Of a stretch of DNA of 64,000 nt, positions 21,192-33,472 are shown in pieces (the stretch's first letter is position 1; each line of letters opens with the position of its first letter). The notes beneath the pieces were generated by a model, which searched no databases, had not been told where the DNA came from, and worked only from the letters and a program-made list of their open reading frames with translations. This stretch comes from Trametopsis cervina. Its lineage: Eukaryota; Basidiomycota; Agaricomycetes; Polyporales; Irpicaceae. A program made the translations under genes and the position numbers. The stretch is from the NCBI GenBank assembly GCA_022385755.1, contig MU278350.1, positions 1,254,905-1,318,904 of the forward strand. The letters are read 5' to 3'.

Positions 21192-24100
21192 ATGGACACC
21201 AATACCAGTACCTCACATTACAACCTCCCCACTCCGGTACCAGATTCACCAGCTTTCTCTCGCAAGCCCTACAGATTCTCGACTCTATGCGCCACTGTAG
21301 AGTCTCCGAACTCTTCGCACCAGGATCAGCACGGAAGTTCTAGCGTTCCTATCTACCAAACTGCGACCTTCAAGGGAATAGAGGGTCAGTATGATTATAC
21401 GAGAAGTGGTAATCCGACCAGAACGCATCTCGGTGAGTAATGCTACCTATACCTGTGAACTAGCAAACTCACGTAACCTTTGAAGAGCATCACATCGCCA
21501 AGATTTCCTCCGCTCAGCATGCCTTTGCTGTGTCTTCTGGAATGGCGGCGCTAGATATCATCACTCGTATCTTGCAGCCTGGTACCGAAGTTATCGCTGG
21601 AGACGATATCTACGGTGGTACGAATCGACTTCTCAGCTATATCCGTACGCACATGGGCGTTACGGTTCACCACGTTAATGTTCAGAAGCCCTCCAACGTC
21701 ATTCCGTTCCTCAAGCCTGGCAAGACAGCAATGGTTATTCTGGAGACGCCTGGAAATCCTCTGCTCAAAATTGTCGATATAGAGGCTATCAGCGCGCTGG
21801 TCAAGGAGACTTGCGAGGACGCTATTGTCGTTGTTGATAACACAATGATGAGCCCGTACCTGCAACGTCCGTTGGAGCACGGAGCAGATATCGTCTATGA
21901 CAGTGCAACAAAGTATCTCAGTGGTCACCACGACTTGATGGCGGGTGTCATTACCTGCAACCGGGACGACCTCGCAAAGGTACATATTTCAACTAATGGA
22001 ATAAGCATTCTATATACTCATCGCGCCGTAGAAAATAGCATTCACCATCAACGCCGTCGGGAACGCTCTCACCCCCTTCGACTCTTTCCTGCTATTGCGC
22101 GGAACTAAGACTTTAGCTATCCGAATGGACCGCCAACAGTCCACAGCTATGCTTGTTGCACAGATGCTTGAGAAATTAGGCTTCCTCGTGCATTACCCAG
22201 GGCTTCCGAACCATCCAGGGCGGGAAATACATGAACGCATCGCTGATGGTCTGCATTACATCTACTTTGCCGACGTAAACCTGTGGCTGACTGACACGCA
22301 GGCTATGGCGCCGTCTTATCATTTGAGACTGGCGACAAGGAACTCAGTGAGCGCATCGTCGGAGCTACCAGGCTTTGGGGTATCAGTGTCAGCTTTGGCT
22401 GTGTCAACAGTCTGATCAGCATGCCCTGTGTTATGTCGTAAGTGGTGCTTCAGCATCTGCAACAGCCTGAGTCTTACATCAATGCAGTCACGCCTCTATA
22501 GACCCTGCCACACGAGCCGAGCGTGGCCTCCCCGAGGACCTCATCCGTCTCTGTGTCGGTATCGAGGACCCTGCGGATCTTCTTGATGACCTGAGGCACG
22601 CCCTGTTACAAGCCGGCGCTATCACGTTGGCTTCCAACGACTTCATTCGTATCCCCACTGTTGTCAACAAGGCTGCCGAGAAGCTTGTTCTGGGAGAGCC
22701 TCGCATCGAGAGGCAGAAGGAACAGGCTGAATATGAGTGGCTCGTAAGTGCGCCAGGCAAAGTTATCCTCTTTGGAGAGCATGCAGTAGTACATGGCGTG
22801 GTGCGTGCCGTTCGCTATCTCTTGTTTGAGCCGGTTACTTATAATTGCTCCAGACTGCTCTTGCTGCGTCAGTGGATCTTCGGTGCTACGGTCTGGCCAC
22901 GCCGCGGTCGGACAACAAGATATCTGTGGCATTTACCAACATCAGTAACTTCTATCACGAATGGGATATTGATAAGCTCCCATGGGACGCTGTGACCCCC
23001 GTTACGCCAGGCGAGAAGCATCCTGATGCATTGGACCAACGGCTACTGGATGCTATCAATGAGAGAGCTCTGCCACCCGCGCATGAGATGGTGCCCAAGT
23101 CTCACCCTGCGGCGTTAGCTTTCCTATACTTGTACATGGTCTTGAGCCATTCCAAACGACGGTAAGCTGCCGCGACGTCTCTTACGTTCGTAGTATTGAT
23201 TGCTGTCGAGCTAGACCTGCATTCTCATTTACTGCGCGATCTACACTACCTGTAGGTGCTGGTCTAGGTTCCTCGGCCGCGTTCTCGGCCTGCATTGCAA
23301 CTGCCATCCTCCTTCAGTATTCACGCATCCAGGCCCCCCAGCCTCCAGCACCTAGCCGCCCCCCAACGGACACCGACCCGGGCCACCTGCACATCTCCCA
23401 TGCGGGCCGACGAGCGATCACTCAAAGCCTCGCGGAAGAGATTAACAATTGGGCATACGTTTCGGAGCAGGTTCTGCACGGCAATCCAAGCGGAGTTGAC
23501 AATTCGATCGTCGTTTTTGGTGGCGCGCTTTCATACACCAAGCCAGGTTTCGGCCGGTTCGGAAAGAAGGTTGGAATGGACAAGGTCTCAGGGTGCGTGG
23601 CAATGGCACGCAGAACGGGCCGCTGGCGCTGATCAGTATTGCACAGTTTCAAATCTCTCAAGTTCCTGTTGACCGACTCCAAGATCGGACGCAATACGAA
23701 ACAGCTCGTAGCTAAAGTCGCTCAAAAGAAGATGGAGGTAGATTCTATTTCATTTTTGAGTTTATCAACGACCTGACTGTAAATTTACCAGGACCCTGAC
23801 GCTGTCAATGAGATGTTCACTGCAATCCAGAGTATCAGCGACGAGGCCAGACGGGCTCTAGACGACCCTGAAATGTCACGAGAAGAGCTGCTCAACGCTT
23901 TGTCTGTAAGTGTACCAGGGATATATCCAATTCCGCTGTGTAAACTCACGCCATGGATACAGGCCTATATTACGGAAAATCACACCTACCTTGTCCGCCT
24001 CGGTGTATCTCACGAGACGCTCGAGGATATCCGGGCAAAATGTGCGAGCTACAGGCTGAGCACCAAGCTGACGGGTGCCGGCGGCGGAGGCTGCGCAGTT

Positions 24101-24411
24101 ACTCTCGTCCCAGATGGTATGTCTATTGCATCATTTCTATCTCCCCGTGGCTTATGTCGCCGTTCATAGGTTTCCCGGAGGGTGACCTGACTGCCCTGCT
24201 GCGCGATTTGCAAACCGCAAACTTCGACCCTTACCTCACGTCCGTTGGTGGTTCCGGCTTGGGCATCCTCTCTCCACACGGTCGCAAGCCTCTGGACGCT
24301 GATGCTGACGGAACGTCCTCCATTCAGGGCCTGCAGGATCATTTCAGCTCGATCAAGGATGAAGACTTGACGCGCTGGGTTGAGGGCCGGGGACCGTGGA
24401 TGTATGTGTAA
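21192..24411 (+). CDS. cystathionine beta-lyase - mevalonate kinase fusion, 895 aa
   Basis: Eleven exons (21192-21432, 21486-21979, 22032-22248, 22302-22437, 22488-22800, 22854-23161, 23215-23592, 23647-23737, 23792-23905, 23963-24116, 24170-24411) total 2688 bases. Residues 1 to about 405 are a Cys/Met-metabolism PLP enzyme: YDYTRSGNPTR at 67-77, PLP lysine K223 in SATKYLSGH, ending DLIRLCVGIEDPADLLDDL. About 40 linker residues follow, then EWLVSAPGKVILFGEH from 446 begins a complete mevalonate kinase with GHMP motif PVGAGLGSSA (582-591), GNPSGVDNSI and TGAGGGGCAVTL near the end. Exon 5 encodes both the lyase end and the kinase start, with no stop and no in-frame Met between. Expected activities are cystathionine to homocysteine and ATP-dependent mevalonate phosphorylation. 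Both halves keep the family motifs I can check, so it looks functional; the fusion itself needs RNA or protein proof. Confidence 0.88.
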
Positions 24412-24927
24412 AGCTTCTCTCCGTGTGCAATGTGCGAAGGAATACGATGACGTAGAATTGGGTGTCTCAGTGTTGTAAATTAGCGGTTGATCTTGCCCTC
24501 GGAATGCTAGTCTTGAGGCGTGCGAATGACGCAAGTGCTCGCGCTCCGTCTATGCGCTTGTTTCGTTCATATTCAGCAGAGTCGTGTGTGTACCGTGTGC
24601 CACTGGGTCGATTGCTTGGTACCAGCAGGGTCCGCTGCGCTCCGTGCATACCGATGACTATTGCAACGTTGCCCGGCGATAATCCTTGCAATTGATCTCC
24701 GCCAATACTCCTGTGCGCTGCACGTTGTGAGCACGCGGTACACAGCTGCGGTGCAGATCCTGACCTCGTTGACATAACGTCGCACGGCGTATATACCACA
24801 ACCGCATTGCGAATTCAACGACTTGCAGTCTGTCGCCGAACAATGTGAATGGCATCACTTTCCGCATATGGATGAGTACAACAAGCGTCACAGAGTGTGA
24901 CCGTAAAGTATATCCCCTCTTGAGCGG
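24412..24927. other. intergenic region
   Basis: Terminator side of the fusion gene and promoter of the Vps71 gene. No other gene supported. Confidence 0.45.
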
Positions 24928-25654
24928 ATGCCACCACGACGTCAGCGTGCGTAGCCTTCATTTGGATGTAGAAGAGAGATAACTCAACCGTGAATATGAC
25001 AGACAGCCGTCCGTAAGACTGAAAATGCACGCTCGACGCATCTCGACGAAGCGGTAATCGTCAAACGCACGAAGAGGCATCTGGATGAACTCGAGGTAGG
25101 CCATGTTCCAACAGACTCCTCACGTCAATCGGATATGAACACGAGTGTATATGTTTTTTCGCAGCGCTCGAACTACTCCGAGCCGTCGACGCTTTTCGGA
25201 CACGCTGACGAAGACGACGAGACCGGCGGCGGAGGTGGCGGCGGTCGCGCCACCAAAGGACGCGCTCGCCAACCCATCTCCGACAAGAGAGCGGCAGAAC
25301 AAGGCAGGAAGAAGAAGTCGACGATGAACATCCGAACGGCCGTGCTGTATAAGAAGAATCTCGCTCTTCTCACCGACGAGTCCGTGAGTAGATGACGCTG
25401 TTTACATATTTTACGTCTCCTCACATATATCTTTTCCTTCTGTTCACCTGCTTTAGGGCATCGCAGCGTACCCAGCAACGGTACCAACGTATTTGACCGC
25501 TGGTGCACCTCCGCCACGACAGCCGCCTAGGATGCTCTGCACGGTGTGCGGGTATTGGGGAAAATATCGGTGCAAGAAGTGTGGCATGGCATACTGCGAT
25601 ATGAATTGCGAGAGTGTTCATGACGAGACCAGATGTGAACGCAGGGTTGTCTGA
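24928..25654 (+). CDS. VPS71: HIT zinc-finger protein Vps71/Swc6 (ZNHIT1-like)
   Basis: Exons 24928-24946, 25007-25095, 25165-25383 and 25457-25654 give 174 residues. The 19-base first exon supplies MPPRRQ, continued as PVRKTEN; this is the only in-frame start I found. A basic helix (VKRTKRHLDELERSNY) is followed by a glycine-rich stretch and a C-terminal HIT zinc finger: C-x2-C (CTVCG), C-x2-C (CKKCG), YCDMNC and H-x3-RC. In yeast Vps71/Swc6 is a subunit of the SWR1 complex that places histone H2A.Z. Identification rests on the C-terminal position of the finger and the overall size. Confidence 0.82.
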
Positions 25655-26129
25655 TCTACGTACCTTTTCATTCAGCACAGCACATGTTTAATCTTTGTCT
25701 AATCAGATAGCTTCTACTCATTTATTCGCACAACTCCTTCGCCGTCCGCAGCATTGGATTTGAGCTTTTGCACAGTATTGTCATTCGTCCAACAGTCGCC
25801 ACACAATAAAGAGCACTATAAACTAACGGAGTACTAATAAAGAAGTAGTAGGTATAGAATATGCAGATCGGAAGGTATAAATGCGACAGACGATAGCAAC
25901 GTCGAAGGGGCAGTACTGGTACCTTAATGTACCCTCGGGGAGCAAAGAAGTAGAAGTCTATGAGTGCGTGCTTTTGTGCACCTTGCCCGTGGAAACGTCA
26001 AGAGGGTGGAGGCGATGATGGATGGTGGTGGCGGACTTAGGATGACAGAGCAAATTATGATAGTACAGTGGGTAGTGTTGGTTCGTGGGGTCATGAACTC
26101 TGGTCATGAGCAACGTGACGGGACTGAAA
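25655..26129. other. convergent intergenic region
   Basis: Shared 3' region of the Vps71 and Erg3 genes. Nothing else seen. Confidence 0.5.
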
Positions 26130-27454
26130 TCACTGGTCTTTGCCCAGCGCAGCCTTCCTCTTCTTTTCTTCTGCCTCCTTTACCTCGAGCAAAGGATCCA
26201 GCTCGGATGCAGGCTGGCGGTACGAGCCACCCATACGGTCGGGCAAAGTGAAGTACTATATGGAGAACACATCGTGTGAGCAGACAGCGAGTCTAGAGCA
26301 ATGATAGGATACGAACCTGGCCGTAATTCACTGTGAAATAGAGATGATGCAATGTATGATGCGCAGGGCCATTAATGATCTTCTCTAGGGGGTGTCCCGT
26401 TATCATATCAGAGTCATGGATCTAAATGGCATTGTTAGACTTTCTTGCGGACAAGGTGCACATATGCAACTCACGAAGATAGTCCAGCAGTTGATGAATG
26501 TGAATAGCCCAAGGAAGAGCTTTTGGTGAAGAGGGAATACATAGATGAATAAGTGGTACGGAATGGACTGGAGGTAGCCGTCAAGTGGGTGGAACGCGTA
26601 AGAAGCGAAGGGGGTGGGAACTATAAGACATGTATATCAGTAAACGCGTTTGATTACACGGAAGTGAGAAACGGAGGGATGAACATGGTAATCCACATGT
26701 TAGAATAACAACGAAAGGGTGACGTACTCAACCACTTGTGGTGCGGCTTGTGCAGCCACTTGTAGCAAATTGGATGATGCTCCCAACGATGAATCCAGTA
26801 AATGGAGTAGTCGGTAAACACAAGGAACCTGACGGAACACGCGTCAGAAAAGTGGTGTGAGACGTTGCAGCCGAAAAAGACAACTCACAGAACAACAGAG
26901 AAGATCAGGTACGCCCAGCCGTACTCGTTAACGTCCGTGTACACCTTCGAGTGTCCGCGCACCTCGCCCACAAACCAGGGGAGAGTCAGGACTATCATCG
27001 TCGGCATGGCCTTCAGACTGGTCTGAATCTCCAGTTTGACCTGGTTTTTGAGGAACCGCGGGTGTTTCATCATGTCATGGTTGAAAACAAACGCATACGA
27101 GAACCCAGCGAAGAGGAAGTAGAGGAGGTGGACGCCAACGGCGGTCAGAATACCGAGGGAAATGGTCTGACGCAGGATGTAATCCCGCGGCCACGCCGAT
27201 GCGTATGGTATTGAGGCTATCTCTGACTGGAGGATATCGGCCGAAAGCGGCGGATGTGGCAAGTACGACACAATATTCGACCATGCAGATATTGAGGGTT
27301 TGGCTGCGCTGAGCACCGGGAACGACGTGTTAAACGAGGACGCCGCGCTGAAGATTGTTGAGTTTGCTGATCCAGCAAAAGCTGAGACCGGGACGAGGTG
27401 CGCATACACCTTGTCCAGTACGTAGGTGTCTGCGAGGTTCAGGAGAAGATCCAT
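26130..27454 (-). CDS. ERG3: sterol C-5 desaturase (Erg3)
   Basis: Five exons (27454-26889, 26828-26728, 26620-26475, 26421-26317, 26255-26130) encode 347 residues. Several hydrophobic segments and three histidine clusters of the di-iron membrane desaturase family are present: WIHRWEHHP at about 200-208, LHKPHHKWL, and [17 protein letters not shown] followed by [12 protein letters not shown], the ending typical of Erg3. It should introduce the C5-C6 double bond of ergosterol in the ER membrane using oxygen and cytochrome b5. The basic C-terminus ([15 protein letters not shown]) may aid ER retention. It lies near the mevalonate kinase fusion and the terpene synthases, so three isoprenoid functions are close together. 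Confidence 0.94.
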
Positions 27455-28520
27455 GGCTGTGAAAATGTGCTACACGTCTCCTGGGGTCGGTATGGGGGTA
27501 GGTCGTCGCTGTGGCAGACGACGAGGAGGCCTCGGAGAGCAGGGCAGGTGTAGAGATGGGCGGGGATGGGAGGGCAGTGATGCGCACCATCTGTGATTTC
27601 TCTTTTATTGAGGGCATGCCGGCCAATGTCAGACCACTTGCCAGAAATTTTGTTGCACAATATTGCTGACCGATCGTTGATTGGGCGTCTATGACTGTTG
27701 GGCGATTAGATCAAAGCGCGTGACCGGGCCTTGGGCTTTCGGCCGCGACGCTGTCTCGGACATCCTCGACGACTTAAAGACCTCCTGAGAGCAGCCCAGT
27801 TCTGGCGTATGTGCGATCCAAAGAATAACATGCCATTTAGATATGGTACGTTTATGAGCAAAATGCTGACTTACATACCGTCCTGTACACGTTTCACGTT
27901 GATCAGTGCGGCTTGGTCTGCCTCTCCTCCCAACTTGAGACTTTGATTAGATGCGTTTAATTCTCCAGAAGACTCGCGATCGCAGCGGTGCCGCAGAACT
28001 CGTCTGGGTCGCTTAGTACCCACGTCGACAGGCGAGATAACCAGCATCATCACACTACGCAATCACCCACCCAAGATAGCAGCTTCAATGGATGCAGCGA
28101 AACACGAACACCAGAGCCTGGTAGATGCATGGTGAGGGAGTTGCAGGAAGCGAAGTAAGTGTGTGTTCCCGATGTTGCTAGGTTCTTATATCGTAGCTTA
28201 CGAACCGAGTTACTCGGTGGAGCTCACACTGGGACCCTCGATACGCCACTTCGTGTCAACAGACCCAACTAGGTAGACCAACTTGTATTTTCACCTCACT
28301 AGCACCGGAACTTGCCTGTTCATTACGTCTCTGTGTTCATTCGTTCATTCAGCGAAGACCAAGAGAGAGAGAAGACGGGTGTATTAGAAGAGTAGTAGCG
28401 AGGGCATGATAACATAGCGGTATTGAGTAAGGTAGAATGTGTGCCGGTGAATCCTCTGAGCGCGGGGAATATAATGTTGAATGAAGCAGACAAGCAAAGA
28501 GGACAGAGGAAACAGCATCA
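27455..28520. other. intergenic region with a possible small gene
   Basis: About 1.07 kb between Erg3 and Ydj1, both on the minus strand. The left half contains two well-spliced open segments (27689-27940), listed separately. No other gene is supported. Confidence 0.4.
27689..27940 (-). CDS. possible small protein, 3' part only resolved
   Basis: Two segments fit as exons: 27940-27879 and 27801-27689, joined by a GTATGT donor and CGCCAG acceptor, with a CTAAT-type branch sequence before the upstream acceptor. They read KLGGEADQAALINVKRVQDE, then LGCSQEVFKSSRMSE, ending TRFDLIAQQS and a stop. The composition looks coding, but the 5' exons and start were not found and no family is recognised. 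Confidence 0.35.
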   Translation of the reverse strand, partial: SQVGRRGRPSRTDQRETCTGRYVSQHFAHKRTISKWHVILWIAHTPELGCSQEVFKSSRMSETASRPKAQGPVTRFDLIAQQS

Positions 28521-30485
28521 TTACTGCTGTCTGCACTCGGGCTCGACGCCCTCGTCATCCTCGTCTTCGTCCTCCCAATCATCCTCGGTTTCGCCAAACT
28601 TCGCATAACCGTCATCAAAAAAGTTACCAGGGAAAGGCGGTTCACGCACGTCCGCAATGTCGCTCTCCTCAAACGGCACCTCATCGATCACAGCCGGCTT
28701 CGGGTCCATCTCTGGCTTACCTGGAGGCAGCAAAGCTTCGAGGGCCTGTATTGCAACGCAAGGAGGTAAAGTCAAATTTGGAGAGAGGAGCATGATCAGA
28801 GCGATTACTGACCGTGCGGTCCACTGTCCTGCACCACTCCTCATCAGGCATGTCTACTTCGAACACGACATAGAGCTGGCCCTTTTGATCTGGGTTTTTG
28901 TATATCGGCATGCCTTCTCCACGGATCATAATGCTATCGCCAGTCTTGAGAGGCTTGCCCATAGGACTTGATATATGTATACCACGACCATCCAAGTGGG
29001 TTAATATTATCCTAGAGAATCCAAGCAGGGCTTCTGATAGAGTGATGTGGACTTTCGTGAGGAGGTCGTTGCCTGACCGATCAAAGGCAGCGTGAGGTCT
29101 AGTTTTGAGTTGGAAGATGACATCGCCTGGGGGAACACCAGGCTACCAAGTGGTGTGAGCGGGTCGCGCTCTAATAGATAAGCGCAATAACTCACCTCCT
29201 CATCGCCTGCACCGGACAGGACTATCCGTTGGCGATCGGCCATACCCCTTTCAATGAAGATCTCTTGCCGTGTTTTCTCTTTCACGGTCTTGTTGCCTTT
29301 GCACTTTTTACATCTGCAACGTCCAATGATCAACCATGCAACCCTAGATCAATAGCACCGTATGCAGACTGACTGGTCCTTCTCCCGTATCTTCTGTCCA
29401 TGGCCTGAGCAATCTGTGCACATCGCTCTGGAAGTGCCATATCGACCGGGCCCTAACTGATGAGGATTCTCAACAGGAAACATGCAAATAGCAACTGTTT
29501 GCTCACCTGTGTCTGAGCCATAACATAGCCTTTACCGTCACACTTCGCGCATGGCTTGGGCTTGGCTGATCCCTTTGCGCCCGACCTGCCCATAGCTATC
29601 ATTAACTGCATGCCACAGGACAGAAATACGGCACGCACCCCTTACACGTCCCGCAAACCGCTTCCTTCTCCATGTTCATCTTTACACTTTTCCCGTTGTA
29701 AAGATCCTCCAGCGTGACGTCGTACATTATGACGGAATCTTCGCCCCGCGTTTTATGTCTGCCGTGTCCACCGTGTCCAAAGTCGAATCCGAAGTTGAAC
29801 CCTCCGGGACCTCCACCGAAGAGCTCTGCAAATATGTCTGCAGCGTCCATGCCACCACCCATCCCGCCCATCCCGCCGGGTCCACCGCGGCCGTTAAGAC
29901 CATCAATGCCGTACATGTCATACGCCTCGCGGCTGTCTGAAGAACTCAGGATTTCGTAGCTGAATAGAAGGAATGTGAGGGTCCCGAATGATTAAAGACC
30001 ACGAAGTACTGACGCAGCTGCCATCTCCTGGAACTTCTGTCCCGCCTCCGGGTCATTGGGATTCTACATGACACTGGCTAAGTATAACGAAGGTCGGCGG
30101 GGAACGAAGAGTTCGGACACACCTTGTCCTATTCGCATACGCATTGATCGTCAACTAAGGGAGCTAAAACGGCAAGAATAATACGGTGAACGCACTGGAT
30201 GGTGTTCGCGAGCCTGGTGCCAGGATACGGAATGAGTACATTGCGATCGGTCGAACACACAATGTAACACACCTTTTTGCGATACGCCTTCTTGATATCA
30301 TCTACAGCCCAAGTACGAGCAGGATTAGCAGGCAGACAAGACGAACGGGGGGCTGGAAGAGGGTTTACCTTCCGTTGCGTCAGGTCTCACACCAAGCAGC
30401 TCGTATAATGTCGTGTCCACGGCCACTGTACAGAATATGAATATGCTGTGTTCTTCATTGCCAATGACATACGGAAAAACTCACT
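28521..30485 (-). CDS. YDJ1: type I DnaJ/Hsp40, Ydj1-like, with CaaX box
   Basis: Twelve coding segments from 30485 down to 28521 (30485; 30425-30369; 30301-30273; 30213-30196; 30128-30123; 30063-30014; 29959-29639; 29585-29507; 29456-29374; 29313-29196; 29142-28813; 28745-28521) give 438 residues. J domain: TTLYELLGVRPDATE, KKAYRKKAREHHPDKNPNDP. Then a Gly-rich linker (GGMGGMGGG), four zinc motifs of the CxxCxG type (CGTCKGSG, CAKCDGKG, CTDCSGHG, CKKCKGNK), client-binding domains, and a C-terminal CRQQ, a likely farnesylation box as in Ydj1. It stimulates Hsp70 in the cytosol and at membranes. The initiator ATG is split by an intron (A/TG), and the D-K of HPDK is a 6-base exon. The first base of the gene is therefore a single-base coding exon. 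A 51-base in-frame segment (28599-28649) may be an intron. Confidence 0.9.
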
Positions 30486-31109
30486 CCTATTATGTTACAG
30501 CACCCGGTGACAGACGTGGTCGATGGAGAAGTTTTGCAGACGTAGCAAGTGTGCAGCAGCCGACCGCAAGTGTGCGTTTTCTCTCCGGCAGCCAGCAGCC
30601 ACGGGCGGGCGCTAGACAAACGCGCTACAGCTCAATCGCATACGCGATCTCGGCATTTGCCATCCCGAGCGTGCAATAAATTTGCGTTGCCGATATGGTT
30701 TCGTTCTTCTTACACTGACCACCTACGCGAACGGAACGGTGGGCACTTTGTAAGATACTGGGACCGAGGGTGAGTTCGCTTGTTCTTCGTACCTCTCTCC
30801 ATATGATGCTCTGTTCATATAACTTATCTACATTGTCCGACTGGGTTTTTACCCAGAGTTGAAGACATCTTCACTTCTGATTCTCCCTTGCCGATGTCTG
30901 TCGTTCATTAACCACATCGCTGACACGCCTTTACCCATTCTAGGACGTTTTCATCGGAACTACGGCAGGTCTGGATGGAAACATCTTGTAGTGTTGTTCA
31001 TCGCGGGAATCCCGAAAAGTTAGAAACCTTGTGCATCCCTTCCCGTGTTATACAGTAAAAGCATCAGGCTGATGGGTGGCATCGTTCTGTAGTAGCTCCA
31101 TAGTACACA
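30486..31109. promoter_or_regulatory. divergent intergenic region YDJ1/RCM1
   Basis: About 620 bases including the 5' leader of the Ydj1 gene. No heat-shock element was confidently located, and no gene is supported. Confidence 0.35.
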
Positions 31110-33143
<2,034 letters not shown>

Positions 33144-33472
33144 ATTCAAAAACGTTTTGCGGTTTGCGGATGTATTGGTTTCTGTATTAATGAGCTGTAC
33201 ATGCGTACACGGTTGATCACAAGACATCGGTTATACAAATATCATAGCTCGCGCTTTCAGCGGAAATGAACAGAAAAACATCCTAATGCGAAAACATCAC
33301 TGTCAGTCGATGCGTGAGTACAGACACCGTACCCGAAACTATGTAGCGTGCTGGAGGTAAGTCGGTATACGTGCCTGCGATCAGAGGTGGGAAGAACAGG
33401 TGGGTGCCTGGAAGAGGTGGTTGTGAGAATGTCAAACGATTCGACGTTAGGAGAGGGGAATGTGTCAGTGGA
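33144..33472. other. convergent intergenic region
   Basis: 3' region shared by the Rcm1 and branchpoint-bridging protein genes. Nothing else seen. Confidence 0.5.

Noticed and set aside
30001..30430. Ydj1 J domain at first seemed broken, with an in-frame stop where HPDK should be
   Set aside because: Adding an 18-base and a 6-base exon with proper splice sites restores HPDK, so the gene is not a pseudogene.
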